Of a DNA stretch of 58,693 nucleotides, positions 11,988 to 21,888 are shown piece by piece. The notes beneath the pieces are model-generated. The model made no database searches. It was not told the DNA's origin and saw nothing but the letters and a program-made list of their open reading frames with translations. The position numbers and the translations under genes are program-made. This DNA comes from Nonomuraea lactucae (lineage in GTDB: Bacteria; Actinomycetota; Actinomycetes; Streptosporangiales; Streptosporangiaceae): NCBI RefSeq assembly GCF_003313395.1, contig NZ_QNFZ01000125.1:1-58693 (forward strand), in the 5' to 3' direction. Positions within the stretch are counted from its first letter, which is position 1, and each line of letters begins with the position of its first letter.

Positions 11988-13018
11988 CAGCGCTGACGGA
12001 GGCGACGCGGCCGGGCGCCGGCGGCAGGGGGCTCATCGACCGGCTGACGCGGGTCCGTGAGCTCGGCATCGTGCTGGCGCTCGCCGCGCTGTTCGGTGTC
12101 ACCGGAGCCGTCAACCCGAGCTTCCTGTCCGTCGGCAGCATCCGCGACATCCTCCTGAACTCCGCGATCGTGGCCATGCTCGCCGTGGGGCAGACGCTGG
12201 TGATCGTGACCCGCAACGTCGATCTGTCGATCAGCTCCATCGTGGGGTTGACAGGCTTCGGCGGGGCACTGGTCCTGGCCGACCACCCGGCGGTGCCGAT
12301 CCCGGTGGTGATCGCGGGCTGCGTGACGCTCGGCGCGGCGTGCGGAGCGATCAACGGGCTGCTCGTGGGCATGGCCAAGGTTCCGGCCCTGGTCGCCACC
12401 CTGGGCACCCTGTACGCCTTCCGCGGCATCGACTACGCCTGGGCGGGGGGCCGCCAGGTGAACGCGGCCGACATGCCGGAGTCCTTTCTGGCGCTGGGTT
12501 CCCGATCGGTTCTCGGCGTGCCGCTGCTCGCTCTGGTGACGTTGACCGTGCTGCTCGCGGTCGGCTGGATGCTGCGCAACCTGCGGTCGGGCCGGGAGCT
12601 GTACGCCATCGGCTCCAACCCGGACGCGGCGCTCCTCGCCGGAATCCGGGTGCGCCGCCGCGTCATGGCCGCTTTCGTGGCCAACGGCGCTCTGGCCGGT
12701 CTGGCCGGCGTGATGTGGGCCGCCAGATTCGGCACCGTCGACGCCACCGTCGCGACCGGCAGGGAACTGGACGTCATCGCGGCCGTGGTGGTCGGGGGCG
12801 TGGCGATCTTCGGAGGCAGCGGCACGGTCTTCGGCGCAGCCCTCGGCGCCCTGCTGCTGACCGGCATCACCAGCGCGCTTGCCGTTCTGAGGGTGGACGC
12901 CCTGGCCCAGACCGCCATCAACGGCGCGCTCCTGATCGCCGCCATCGTGCTTGACCGGCTCCTCGCGTTGCGGGTGGCCGGCACGCTCCGCCGCAGGAGG
13001 TACCGCGATGCTCGCTAG
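11984..13018 (+). CDS. rhaP: Rhamnose ABC importer permease 1
   Basis: 344 residues, RbsC-like (BPD_transp_2) permease with about eight to ten hydrophobic segments and the family motif [19 protein letters not shown] followed by GLTG (about residues 65-90). [15 protein letters not shown] loop and [17 protein letters not shown] near the C-terminus are typical. The ATG overlaps the ATPase stop. It forms the membrane channel with the next gene product. Confidence 0.9.
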   Translation: MTALTEATRPGAGGRGLIDRLTRVRELGIVLALAALFGVTGAVNPSFLSVGSIRDILLNSAIVAMLAVGQTLVIVTRNVDLSISSIVGLTGFGGALVLADHPAVPIPVVIAGCVTLGAACGAINGLLVGMAKVPALVATLGTLYAFRGIDYAWAGGRQVNAADMPESFLALGSRSVLGVPLLALVTLTVLLAVGWMLRNLRSGRELYAIGSNPDAALLAGIRVRRRVMAAFVANGALAGLAGVMWAARFGTVDATVATGRELDVIAAVVVGGVAIFGGSGTVFGAALGALLLTGITSALAVLRVDALAQTAINGALLIAAIVLDRLLALRVAGTLRRRRYRDAR

Positions 13019-13952
13019 ACGGTGGGAGAGCCTGATTCTTGTCCTGCTGGTGGCCGTCTGCGTGTGGGCGGCGCTCGGCGTCGACGGTTTCGCCAATACC
13101 TCGAACGTCTCCTTCCTACTGCTCGACACGACTGAGATCGCGCTCATGGCGCTGTCCATGACCTTCGTCGTCGTGGCGGCGGAGATCGATCTATCGGTGG
13201 CGTCCACGCTCGGCCTGTCCTGCGCGGTGCTGGGCTGGCTGTGGAACGCGGGGCTGAGCATCGAGGCGATCATGCCCATCTGCTTGATGGTCGGGACGCT
13301 GTGCGGGGCGGTGAACGGGCTGCTCGTCACCCGCCTCGGGCTGCCGTCGCTGGCCGTCACGATCGGCACGTTCGCGCTCTACCGAGGGCTGGCCTACGTG
13401 ATCCTGGGTGACCAGGCGGTGGCCGACTTACCTGCCGCCTACACCACGCCCGCGACCCAGCCCCTCATCCCGCTCGTACTTGTGGCCGCGCTGGGGGTGG
13501 GTGCGGCGGTGCTCCTGCACGCGACCGGCGTCGGCAGAGCGGTCTTCGCGATCGGCGCCAACCAGGAGGCCGCGTTCTTCGCCGGGATCCGAGTCAAGCG
13601 GATCAAGTTCTGGCTCTTCGTGGCCAGCGGCGCCATGGCCGCGCTGGCCTCCCTGATCCTCACCTTCCGCTACGCCAGTGCCCGTGCCGACAACGGCGTC
13701 GGGCTGGAACTGGCCGTGGTGGCCGCCGTCCTGCTCGGCGGAGTCTCCATCTTCGGCGGGCGCGGCAGCCTGCCGGGAGTCCTCATGGCGGTGCTGCTGC
13801 TTGGGGTCGTGCGCAACGCGCTGATCCTGGCGGACGTCGCCAACGAGGTCCTCAACTTCGTGACGGGCCTGCTACTCGTCGCATCCGTGCTGGTGCCGAA
13901 CCTCGGGGCGCTCTGGCGACGGCGCTCCACATCACAACAGGAGGTCCCATGA
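13008..13952 (+). CDS. rhaQ: Rhamnose ABC importer permease 2
   Basis: 314 residues. ATG 13008 is chosen because AGGAGG lies 7 bp upstream and the protein then opens directly with its first membrane helix ([16 protein letters not shown]); it overlaps the preceding gene by 11 bp. It is a paralogue of the first permease, with AEIDLSVAST and LLGGVSIFGGRGSLPG motifs and a GANQEAAFFAGIRV loop. CUT2 importers often use two different permeases for rhamnose, as in rhizobia. Confidence 0.9.
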   Translation: MLARRWESLILVLLVAVCVWAALGVDGFANTSNVSFLLLDTTEIALMALSMTFVVVAAEIDLSVASTLGLSCAVLGWLWNAGLSIEAIMPICLMVGTLCGAVNGLLVTRLGLPSLAVTIGTFALYRGLAYVILGDQAVADLPAAYTTPATQPLIPLVLVAALGVGAAVLLHATGVGRAVFAIGANQEAAFFAGIRVKRIKFWLFVASGAMAALASLILTFRYASARADNGVGLELAVVAAVLLGGVSIFGGRGSLPGVLMAVLLLGVVRNALILADVANEVLNFVTGLLLVASVLVPNLGALWRRRSTSQQEVP

Positions 13953-14998
13953 AAACGCGAGCCGTGGCTGCTCTGGTCGGCACCGCTCTCCTCGTTTCAT
14001 CCTGCGGCGGCACGACCAAGGGCGACGCCGCCCCGCAGCAGTCGTCAGCCCCCGCCGCCACCGCGAATCCGAACGCCCCGCTCAAGCAGGGCCTGAAGAT
14101 CGCGTTCCTGCCCAAGCAGGTCAACAACCCCTACTTCACCATCGCCGACGGCGGTGGCGCCAACGCGGGCAAGGAGTTCGGCGCCGAGGTCAAGGAGGTC
14201 GGGCCTTCGGACGCCAACGCCTCCTCACAGGTTTCCTACATCAACACGCTCATGCAGCAGAGGCAGGACGCCATCGTCATCTCGGCCAACGACCCGAACG
14301 CGGTGGTGCCCGCGCTCAAGCAGGCCATGAGCGCCGGGATCAAGGTGGTCTCCTACGACTCCGACTCCGGTCAGGACGGCCGCCACCTGTTCGTCAACCA
14401 GGCAAGCGCGGAGGACCTGGGCAGGACCGAGGCGCAGCTCATCGCGGAGCAGATCGGCGGGAAGGGCAAGATCGCCATCTTGTCGGCCACGCCCAACGCC
14501 ACCAACCAGAACACCTGGATCGACTTCATTAAGGACGAACTCAAGAAATATCCGGACATGGAGCTTGTCAAGGTCGCCTACGGCAACGACGACGACCAGA
14601 AGTCCTTCACCGAGACCCAGGGCCTGCTGCGCTCCTACCCCGACCTCAAGGGCATCATCTCGCCCACCACGGTCGGCATCGCCGCCGCCGCGCGCTACCT
14701 GTCCAACTCGCCGTACAAGGGCAGGGTGAAGCTGACCGGCCTCGGCACGCCGAACCAGCTCCGCAAGTTCGTCAAGGACGGCACGATCGACGGCTTCGAG
14801 CTGTGGAACCCCGGCGACCTCGGCTATCTGGCCGCCTACGCGGCGGCGGCACTGGCCTCCGGCCAGATCACCGGCGCCGAGGGCGAGAAGTTCAAGGCGG
14901 GCAAGCTTGGCGAGTACACGGTCGGCGCCAAGGGCGAGGTGCTGCTCGGCAAGCCCACGGTGTTCACCAAGGACAACATCGACGATTTCAACTTCTAG
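13949..14998 (+). CDS. rhaS: Rhamnose-binding lipoprotein
   Basis: 349 residues. The signal peptide ends in the lipobox LVSSCGG (Cys near residue 20), so the protein is lipid-anchored outside the membrane. A Thr/Ala/Pro-rich linker precedes the sugar-binding fold (IAFLPKQVNNPYFT, then QRQDAIVISANDPNAV), characteristic of periplasmic-binding-protein family 4 used by CUT2 importers. It overlaps the upstream permease stop by 4 bp. Two hairpin-forming inverted repeats follow within 55 bp, which may lower read-through into rhaI and keep binding protein in excess. Confidence 0.9.
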   Translation: MKTRAVAALVGTALLVSSCGGTTKGDAAPQQSSAPAATANPNAPLKQGLKIAFLPKQVNNPYFTIADGGGANAGKEFGAEVKEVGPSDANASSQVSYINTLMQQRQDAIVISANDPNAVVPALKQAMSAGIKVVSYDSDSGQDGRHLFVNQASAEDLGRTEAQLIAEQIGGKGKIAILSATPNATNQNTWIDFIKDELKKYPDMELVKVAYGNDDDQKSFTETQGLLRSYPDLKGIISPTTVGIAAAARYLSNSPYKGRVKLTGLGTPNQLRKFVKDGTIDGFELWNPGDLGYLAAYAAAALASGQITGAEGEKFKAGKLGEYTVGAKGEVLLGKPTVFTKDNIDDFNF

Positions 14999-15000
14999 CT

Positions 15001-15052
15001 CCCGCTGAGGCGGGCGCGAGGGCCGTACCTCACCCCCGGGCCTCGTACGGCC
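15001..15052 (+). terminator. Two hairpins after the rhamnose-binding protein gene
   Basis: CCCGC-tgag-GCGGG (15001-15014), then GGCCGTAC (15021-15028) pairing with GTACGGCC (15045-15052) across a 16-nt loop. No U-tract follows, so this is more likely a partial terminator or an mRNA-stabilising structure than a strong intrinsic terminator. Confidence 0.4.
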
Positions 15053-15169
15053 GGCGCGACCAGCGGAACAGAGCTGGGCTCCCATCACGTCATACAGGCC
15101 CACGGGGCCGGCCGCCGCGACGTCGTGCCGCCGGCCGGTCTCCGTGGTCCGGAAAACGGGGATCTATAA

Positions 15170-16315
15170 ATGATCAGAGACGATCTCAGGAAGCAGCGCA
15201 TCGAGACGCCTTCCTGGGCCTACGGAAACTCGGGGACGCGGTTCAAGGTGTTCGCCCAGCCGGGGGTTCCGCGGGATCCGTACGAGAAGGTGGCCGACGC
15301 CGCCCAGGTGCATCGCTTCACGGGCATCGCGCCGACCGTGGCGCTGCACATCCCATGGGATCGGGTCCCTGACTACGGGCACCTGGCCAGCCACGCACGC
15401 GAGCTGGGACTGGGCATCGGCGCCATCAACGCCAACGTGTTCCAGGACGACGACTACAAGCTGGGCAGCGTCACGAATCCTGACCCGGTGGTGCGACGGA
15501 AGGCCGTGCACCATCTGCTGGAGTGCGCGGACATCATGGACGCCACGGGGTCGGACACGCTGAAGCTCTGGTTCGCCGACGGCACCAACTATCCCGGGCA
15601 GGACGACATCCGTGCCCGCCAGGATCGCCTGGCCGAGGCGCTGGGCATCGTCCACGAGCGGCTGGGCGACGGGCAGCGCCTCCTGCTCGAGTACAAGCTG
15701 TTCGAGCCGGCCTTCTACGTGACCGACGTCCCCGACTGGGGCACCGCCTACGCCCACTGCGTCAAGCTCGGCCCCAAGGCCCAGGTCGTCGTCGACACGG
15801 GCCACCACGCGCCGGGTACGAACATCGAGTTCATCGTCGCGTTCCTGCTGCGTGAGGGGAAGCTCGGCGGGTTCGACTTCAACTCGCGCTTCTACGCCGA
15901 CGACGACCTCATGGCGGGGTCCGCCGATCCGTTCCAGCTCTTCAGGATCATGTTCGAGGTGGTCAGGGGCGGAGGCTACACCGACGAGGTGGCTTTCATG
16001 CTGGACCAGTGCCACAACGTCGAACCGAAGATCGCGGGCCAGATCCGTTCGGTGATGAACGTCCAGGAGGCCACCGCGAAGGCCCTGCTGGTCGACCGGG
16101 TCGCCCTTGCCGCCGCCCAGGGCGAGGGCGACGTTCTCGAGGCGAACGCCGTCCTCATGGACGCGTACGCCACCGATGTCCGGCCCTTGCTCGCCTCGGT
16201 GCGCACGGAGATGGGCGTGGACCCTGATCCGATGGCGGCCTACGCCAAGTCCGGATATTTCGCAAAAATCTGCGCCGACCGAGTGGGTGGCGCCCAAGCG
16301 GGATGGGGACCATGA
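15170..16315 (+). CDS. rhaI: L-rhamnose isomerase (RhaI type)
   Basis: 381 residues, xylose-isomerase-like TIM barrel converting L-rhamnose to L-rhamnulose. Candidate metal and substrate residues lie in LKLWFADGTNYPGQDD, LLLEYKLFEPAF (Glu), VVVDTGHHAPGTN (Asp, His) and GGFDFNSRFYADDDL (Asp pair). This is the actinobacterial/rhizobial form rather than E. coli RhaA. The ATG at 15170 follows a GGGGA tract; the 171-bp gap from rhaS holds hairpins. The stop overlaps the next ATG (ATGA). Confidence 0.92.
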   Translation: MIRDDLRKQRIETPSWAYGNSGTRFKVFAQPGVPRDPYEKVADAAQVHRFTGIAPTVALHIPWDRVPDYGHLASHARELGLGIGAINANVFQDDDYKLGSVTNPDPVVRRKAVHHLLECADIMDATGSDTLKLWFADGTNYPGQDDIRARQDRLAEALGIVHERLGDGQRLLLEYKLFEPAFYVTDVPDWGTAYAHCVKLGPKAQVVVDTGHHAPGTNIEFIVAFLLREGKLGGFDFNSRFYADDDLMAGSADPFQLFRIMFEVVRGGGYTDEVAFMLDQCHNVEPKIAGQIRSVMNVQEATAKALLVDRVALAAAQGEGDVLEANAVLMDAYATDVRPLLASVRTEMGVDPDPMAAYAKSGYFAKICADRVGGAQAGWGP

Positions 16316-19300
16316 AGCTTGTCCTGGCAGCCGCGCTGTTCCTGACCAACATGATCGTGCCGAACCAGACCGACCTTCGGGTCACCGACCTCGAGACCGA
16401 GTACGCCGCGACCCCCATCGCGGTCGCCGCGGCGAACCCACGGCTGGGCTGGCTGCTGCGCGCCGAACGGAGAGGCCAGAAGCAGACCGCCTACGAGATC
16501 GAGATCACCCAGGGCGGTCGCCTCATCTGGAACTCGGGCGCCGTCGATAGCGAGCGGCACCACGGCATCCGCTACACCGGGCCGTCCCTGCGTCCGGCCA
16601 CCCGCTATGCCTGGCGGGTCAAGGCCGCGGACATGAACGGGACCTGGTCGCAATGGAGCAGGAAGGCGCGATTCGAGACCGCCCCCGCGTCGGTGCAGGG
16701 CGCCTGGATCGGCGCCCCCGGCACGCCGGACTCGCCGCCCGACCTGACCGGCACCAAGTGGATCTGGTACCCGGAGGGCGACCCTCTCAGGAGCGCCCCC
16801 GCAGGCACCCGATACTTCAGGAAATCCGTGGATCTGACTGCCTTACCGCCGACCGCCAGGCTCATCCTGACCGTTGACGACGGCTTCACCGCCTGGGTCA
16901 ACGGCGTCGAGGTCGGCGCCAGGGACGCCGATCCCCGGTTGGAGAACTGGCGTCGGCCGATCGTGGTGAACGTGGCGGACAAGCTGCGGCAGGGCAGGAA
17001 CACCATCGCGGTCAAGGCGATCAACGGCGGCCCGAGCCCGGCCGGCGTGCTGGGCAGGCTGGAGGGCGTCGCCGACACGGACGGCTCCTGGCGCACCGCC
17101 GACGCCGAACCGCCCGCCGAGTGGACGTCGGCGACCTTCGACGACTCCTCCTGGGCGACGGCCAAGGAGCTCGCCACCTGGGGCGGCGGCCCCTGGGGCA
17201 AGGTCGTGCCTGAGCGGGAAACCCTCCCGGAGCCACTGCTCCGCCGTACGTTCCAGGCCGGCAAGACCGTCGCCCGGGCCAGACTGCACGCGGCGGCGGG
17301 CGGCTACGTCGAGCTGAGCATCAACGGGAGTCGTGTCGGGGACCAGGTTCTTCAGCCCGGCTTCACCCGCTACGACCAGCGGTTGCAGTACGTGACCTAC
17401 GACGTCACGAAGCTGGTGCGCAAGGGCGGCAACGTGATCGGCGCCCGGCTCGGCCGCGGCTTCTACGGCATGACCCAGCAAAACGTCTGGAACTGGCACA
17501 GCACGGACTGGAACGGTGAACCGCGGCTGAAGGCCGAGCTCGTGCTCACCTACACCGACGGCAGCGCCGGGTCGATCGCCACCGACGCCGAGTGGCGCTA
17601 CGCGCAGGGCCCGGTCCGGTTCGACTCGCTCTACGGCGGCGAGACCTACGACGCGCGCGAGGAGCAGCCCGGCTGGGACACCTCATCGTTCGACGCCTCG
17701 GCATGGGTTGCGGCCAAGGTCGTGCAGGCTCCCAAGGGCAAGCTCGTGCCGCAGGAGCAGGAGCCCATCAGGGTCGTCGACACCCTCTCGCCGGTGCAGG
17801 TCACCGAGCCCAGAACGGCGACTTACGTCTACAAGCTCCCGCGCAACATCGCGGGATGGGCGCGCGTCCGCGTGAACGCCCCCGAGGGCACGAGGGTCAG
17901 GCTCAAGTACGGCGAGCGGCTCAACTCCGACGGCACCGTGCGGGCCGAGAGCGACCATGTCACCGGCCGTTTCCAGACCGACGAGTACGTCAGCAGCGGG
18001 CGCGAGGCCACCTGGGAGGCGCGGTACAGCTACAAGGGCTTCCAGTACGTCGAGGTGACCGGCGCGCGTCCCGAGGCGCTGGAGGGTCGCGAGGTCCACT
18101 CCGACCTGAAGTCGGTGGGCACGTTCCGCAGCTCCAACCCGCTCTTCAACCAGATACGCGCCATGACGCGGCAGACCGTCGTCAACAACTGGCACGGCAT
18201 CCCCACCGACACCCCCATGTACGAGAAGAACGGCTGGACCGGCGACGCACAGCTCATGGCGGAGATGGAGGCGTCGGAGTACGACCTGCGCCGCCTGTTC
18301 TCCAAGTGGATGACCGATCATCGGGACAGCCAGGGCGCCGATGGACTCGTCCCCGCGATCGTGCCGGACAACGGCTGGGGTCTCGAGCCCGGCTGGCACG
18401 CGCCGCCGTGGCACGCCTCGTTCACCGTGATCCCCTGGCTGATGTATGTCAGGTACGGCGATCGCGACCTGCTGGCGGAGAACTATCCGGCCATGCGGAA
18501 GTACCTGGACGGCTGGCTCAAGCGCTCGACCACGGGCCTGTACCCGAGCACGCTCAATGACTACCTGGCGCCCGGGTACGGCGGCAACAGCCCTGAGGAC
18601 ATGAGGCTCGCCGGGACCGCCTACACCTACTCCAACTCGCTGATCGTCGCGGACGCGGCGGAGGTTCTCGGGGAGCGCGCCGACGCGGCCCGATACCGGG
18701 AGGCCGCGGCGAGAATGAAGGACGCGTTCAACAAGGAGTTCCTGCGGGACGACGCGTACGTCACCGCGAGCGACCCCGACTACCGGCAGACGTCGGCGCT
18801 GATCGCCCTGGCGCATGGTCTCGCCCCGGTCGACCGCGAGAAGGCGATCACCGACCGGCTCGTCAGGGACATCAGGGAGCGTGGCGATCACCTCAACACC
18901 GGCGCCCTCGGCACCAAGTATCTGCTCACCGAACTGACCGAGCGGGGTCACGGCGAGCTGGCCTACAAGGTGGCCAACCAGCGGACCTATCCGAGCTGGG
19001 GCTACTGGGTGGACAACGGAGCGACCACCCTCTGGGAGCGCTGGGACACCGACGCCCGCTCGCGCGACCACGTGTTCCTCGGCGGCGCCATCGGAGAGTG
19101 GTTCTTCGAGGACCTGGCCGGTCTGGACGTCACGCACGAGCGAATCAGGATCGCGCCCAAGTTCCTTGGTGATCTCAAACACGTCAAGGCCTCGACCCGG
19201 ACGGTGGACGGCACGGTGTCCGTGAGCTGGAAGCGCGCCGACGGCCGGTTCACTCTCGACGTCACGGTGCCGGTCGGCGCGCGCGCGTCCGTCGAGCTGC

Positions 19301-19362
19301 CTTCCGGCGTTCGGCACGAGATCAGCTCCGGGACCTACACCTTCGAAGGAGAGACCCCATGA
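16312..19362 (+). CDS. GH78 alpha-L-rhamnosidase
   Basis: 1016 residues, in the normal range for family GH78, which removes terminal alpha-L-rhamnose from glycosides and polysaccharides. ATG 16312 overlaps the rhaI stop by 4 bp; an in-frame ATG 9 bp upstream is less well placed. Residues 1-17 are hydrophobic and could be a signal peptide, though no clear cleavage site is seen. An Ig-like domain (LRVTDLETEY), an inserted carbohydrate-binding-like region (about 140-300), beta-sandwich domains and an (alpha/alpha)6 barrel follow. Catalytic-region landmarks are EKNGWTGDAQLMAEM and ATTLWERWD. It supplies free rhamnose to the adjacent importer. Confidence 0.92.
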   Translation: MKLVLAAALFLTNMIVPNQTDLRVTDLETEYAATPIAVAAANPRLGWLLRAERRGQKQTAYEIEITQGGRLIWNSGAVDSERHHGIRYTGPSLRPATRYAWRVKAADMNGTWSQWSRKARFETAPASVQGAWIGAPGTPDSPPDLTGTKWIWYPEGDPLRSAPAGTRYFRKSVDLTALPPTARLILTVDDGFTAWVNGVEVGARDADPRLENWRRPIVVNVADKLRQGRNTIAVKAINGGPSPAGVLGRLEGVADTDGSWRTADAEPPAEWTSATFDDSSWATAKELATWGGGPWGKVVPERETLPEPLLRRTFQAGKTVARARLHAAAGGYVELSINGSRVGDQVLQPGFTRYDQRLQYVTYDVTKLVRKGGNVIGARLGRGFYGMTQQNVWNWHSTDWNGEPRLKAELVLTYTDGSAGSIATDAEWRYAQGPVRFDSLYGGETYDAREEQPGWDTSSFDASAWVAAKVVQAPKGKLVPQEQEPIRVVDTLSPVQVTEPRTATYVYKLPRNIAGWARVRVNAPEGTRVRLKYGERLNSDGTVRAESDHVTGRFQTDEYVSSGREATWEARYSYKGFQYVEVTGARPEALEGREVHSDLKSVGTFRSSNPLFNQIRAMTRQTVVNNWHGIPTDTPMYEKNGWTGDAQLMAEMEASEYDLRRLFSKWMTDHRDSQGADGLVPAIVPDNGWGLEPGWHAPPWHASFTVIPWLMYVRYGDRDLLAENYPAMRKYLDGWLKRSTTGLYPSTLNDYLAPGYGGNSPEDMRLAGTAYTYSNSLIVADAAEVLGERADAARYREAAARMKDAFNKEFLRDDAYVTASDPDYRQTSALIALAHGLAPVDREKAITDRLVRDIRERGDHLNTGALGTKYLLTELTERGHGELAYKVANQRTYPSWGYWVDNGATTLWERWDTDARSRDHVFLGGAIGEWFFEDLAGLDVTHERIRIAPKFLGDLKHVKASTRTVDGTVSVSWKRADGRFTLDVTVPVGARASVELPSGVRHEISSGTYTFEGETP

Positions 19363-21419
19363 CCGAGCACGACTCCGCGGGTCGTGTGTCTGACGTCGCA
19401 GAACTGCTCAACCGGGCGCACGCGCTCGGTGCCGACCCACGCAACACCAACTACGCGGGCGGCAACGTCTCCGCCGAGGGCACCGGCCGCGATCCGGTCA
19501 CCGGCGGCGATGTCGAACTGCTCTGGGTGAAGGGCTCTGGAGGCGACCTGGGCACGCTCACCGCATCCGGCCTGGCCGTCCTCCGCCTGGACCGCCTGCG
19601 CGCGCTGGCGGGCGTCTATCCCGGTGTGGAGCGTGAGGACGAGATGATCGCCGCGTTCGACTACTGCCTCCACGGCAAGGGCGGCGCGGCACCGTCGATC
19701 GACACCGCCATGCACGGACTGGTCGGCGCCCCCCACGTCGACCATCTCCATCCGGACTCCGGCATCGCGATCGCCACCGCCGCCGACGGCCCCGCCCTGA
19801 CCGAACGGATCTTCGGCGACCGGGTCGTCTGGGTGCCCTGGCGACGCCCCGGCTTCCAGCTCGGCCTCGACATCGCCGCTCTGCGAGCGGCCAATCCGGA
19901 GGCGATCGGGTGCGTCCTCGGCGGTCACGGCATCACGGCTTGGGGCTCCACCAGCGCCGAGTGTAAGGCCAACTCCCTGGAGATCATCCGTACGGCGGAG
20001 CAGTACATCTCCGCTCATGGACGAGAAGACCCGTTCGGCCCGGTGATTCACCAGGAGTTGCCGGAAATCTCCCGACACAACCGGGCGGCCGAGCTGTTCC
20101 CGGTGATCCGCGGCCTGTGCTCCACGGATACCCGCCAGGTCGGCCACTACACCGGCACCTCAGAGGTGCTCGACTTCCTCTCCCGGGCCGAGCATCCCCG
20201 TCTGGCGGCACTCGGCACGTCCTGTCCCGACCACTTCCTGCGCACCAAGATCACCCCTCTGGTGCTCGACACCGCGCCGGACGCGCCACTGGACGAGGTC
20301 CTGGTGCGGCTACGCGACCTGCACGCCGCATACCGGGCGGACTACGCGGCCTACTACCAGAGGCACGCCCGGCCGGACTCCCCGCCGATGCGGGGAGCCG
20401 ACCCCGCGATCGTGCTGGTGCCCGGTGTCGGCATGTTCAGTTTCGGCAGGGATAAGCAGACCGCCCGGGTGGCCGGGGAGTTCTACGTCAACGCGATCAA
20501 CGTGATGTGGGGCGCCGAGGCCGTCTCCCGCTACCAGCCGATCTCGGAGGCCGAGAGGTTCCGCATCGAGTACTGGGAACTGGAGGAGGCCAAGCTGCGC
20601 AGGATGCCCGAACCGGCACCGCTGGCCGCCAGGGTCGCGCTTGTGACTGGCGGCGGCTCGGGCATCGGCGCGGCCACCGCGAGACGCCTTGCCGCCGAGG
20701 GCGCCTGCGTGGTGATCGCCGACCGCGACGTGGGCGCCGCGGAGAAGGTCGCCGCGGAGCTCTCCGTCAGGGCGCTGAAGCCGAGGGACGCGGCGGTGGC
20801 CGTGCGGGTCGACGTGACCTCCGAGGAGGAGGTAGAGGCGGCGGTACGGCAGGCAGTGCTGGCCTTCGGCGGCGTGGACCTGGTGGTGAACAACGCGGGC
20901 CTCTCGCTGTCCCGTTCGCTCCTGGAAACGTCGGTGGCTGACTGGGACCTCCAGCACGACGTCATGGCGCGCGGCTCTTTCCTGATCTCCCGAGAGACCG
21001 CCCGCATCCTGATATCCCAAGGTATGGGTGGCGACATCATCTACATCTCCTCCAAGAACTCCGTCTTCGCGGGGCCGGACAACCTCGCCTACGGCGCGGC
21101 CAAGGCCGACCAGGCCCACCAGGTCCGGCTTCTCGCCGCCGAGCTCGGAGAGCACGGCGTCAGGGTGAACGGCATCAATCCCGACGGCGTGGTACGCGGG
21201 TCCGGCATCTTCGCCTCCGGGTGGGGCGCCAACCGCGCGGCGGTCTACGGCGTGCCGGAGGACAGGCTCGGCGATTTCTATGCCCAGCGGACCCTGTTGA
21301 AGCTGGAGGTGCTCCCGGATGACGTCGCCGACGCGGTCTTCGAGCTCACCCGCCTGACCCGCACCACGGGCACGCACATTCCGGTCGACTCAGGGGTGGC
21401 CGCCGCGTTCCTGCGCTGA
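19359..21419 (+). CDS. rhaD: Bifunctional rhamnulose-1-phosphate aldolase / short-chain dehydrogenase
   Basis: 686 residues in two modules. The N-terminal class II aldolase (about 1-400) has NTNYAGGNVSAE, WVKGSGGDLGTL and the metal histidines in PHVDHLHPDS and GGHGI; it splits rhamnulose 1-phosphate into DHAP and L-lactaldehyde. The C-terminal SDR (from about 425) has TGGGSGIGAATARR, NNAGLS, a YISSK serine region and YGAAK catalytic Tyr/Lys, and would oxidise lactaldehyde. The ATG overlaps the rhamnosidase stop by 4 bp. It ends the operon. A mutarotase (RhaU) gene is not visible. Confidence 0.92.
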   Translation: MTEHDSAGRVSDVAELLNRAHALGADPRNTNYAGGNVSAEGTGRDPVTGGDVELLWVKGSGGDLGTLTASGLAVLRLDRLRALAGVYPGVEREDEMIAAFDYCLHGKGGAAPSIDTAMHGLVGAPHVDHLHPDSGIAIATAADGPALTERIFGDRVVWVPWRRPGFQLGLDIAALRAANPEAIGCVLGGHGITAWGSTSAECKANSLEIIRTAEQYISAHGREDPFGPVIHQELPEISRHNRAAELFPVIRGLCSTDTRQVGHYTGTSEVLDFLSRAEHPRLAALGTSCPDHFLRTKITPLVLDTAPDAPLDEVLVRLRDLHAAYRADYAAYYQRHARPDSPPMRGADPAIVLVPGVGMFSFGRDKQTARVAGEFYVNAINVMWGAEAVSRYQPISEAERFRIEYWELEEAKLRRMPEPAPLAARVALVTGGGSGIGAATARRLAAEGACVVIADRDVGAAEKVAAELSVRALKPRDAAVAVRVDVTSEEEVEAAVRQAVLAFGGVDLVVNNAGLSLSRSLLETSVADWDLQHDVMARGSFLISRETARILISQGMGGDIIYISSKNSVFAGPDNLAYGAAKADQAHQVRLLAAELGEHGVRVNGINPDGVVRGSGIFASGWGANRAAVYGVPEDRLGDFYAQRTLLKLEVLPDDVADAVFELTRLTRTTGTHIPVDSGVAAAFLR

Positions 21420-21484
21420 CCTCGCGAGCGTGCGACAAAGGAGCCATCCGGCGCCGCCGGGTGGCTCCCTTCATGCGTGGACGG

Positions 21485-21840
21485 TCAGACGACCGACTTC
21501 TTAGGTTGTCCCGCCTCGGCGAGGTCCGTCCCAAGGGTTTCGGGCAGCCACCGCAGGAGCACGGCCGAGGCGATGAGCGTGACGGCAACCAGGTAGAAGG
21601 ACGGGGCGATCGCGATGCCGGTGGCCGCGGCCAGTGCGGCCGCCACCAGCGGCCCGGGGCCGCCGGTGACGGCCTGGGCGATGTTGAAGCCGATGGCGGC
21701 GCCGCTGAGCCTCCCAAGGTCATCGTCTTGCGGCGGCCGATTCGGTCACCCACCATCCCGGCAAACGGGCAGAGCAGCGAGTAGATGACCAGTCCGGCGA
21801 CCGTGATCAGCAGTGCGTCGACCCTCCCCCTCGGCGAGGC
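21485..21840 (-). pseudogene. MFS transporter remnant (MHS/KgtP-like), internally deleted and frameshifted
   Basis: Read on the minus strand, one frame gives a membrane helix followed by MVGDRIGRRKTM, the MFS loop motif. After a frame change near 21710 another frame reads SGAAIGFNIAQAVTGG, two more hydrophobic segments and a terminal ETLGTDLAEAGQ, typical of the last helices and tail of metabolite:H+ symporters. The helices normally between these are missing and there is no N-terminal half, so this is a decayed fragment. It sits just beyond the rhamnose operon. Confidence 0.7.
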
Positions 21841-21888
21841 ACGGCTACCGCGCTGACTGCGACAAGGTGCCGCCCGACGCGCGTTGGG

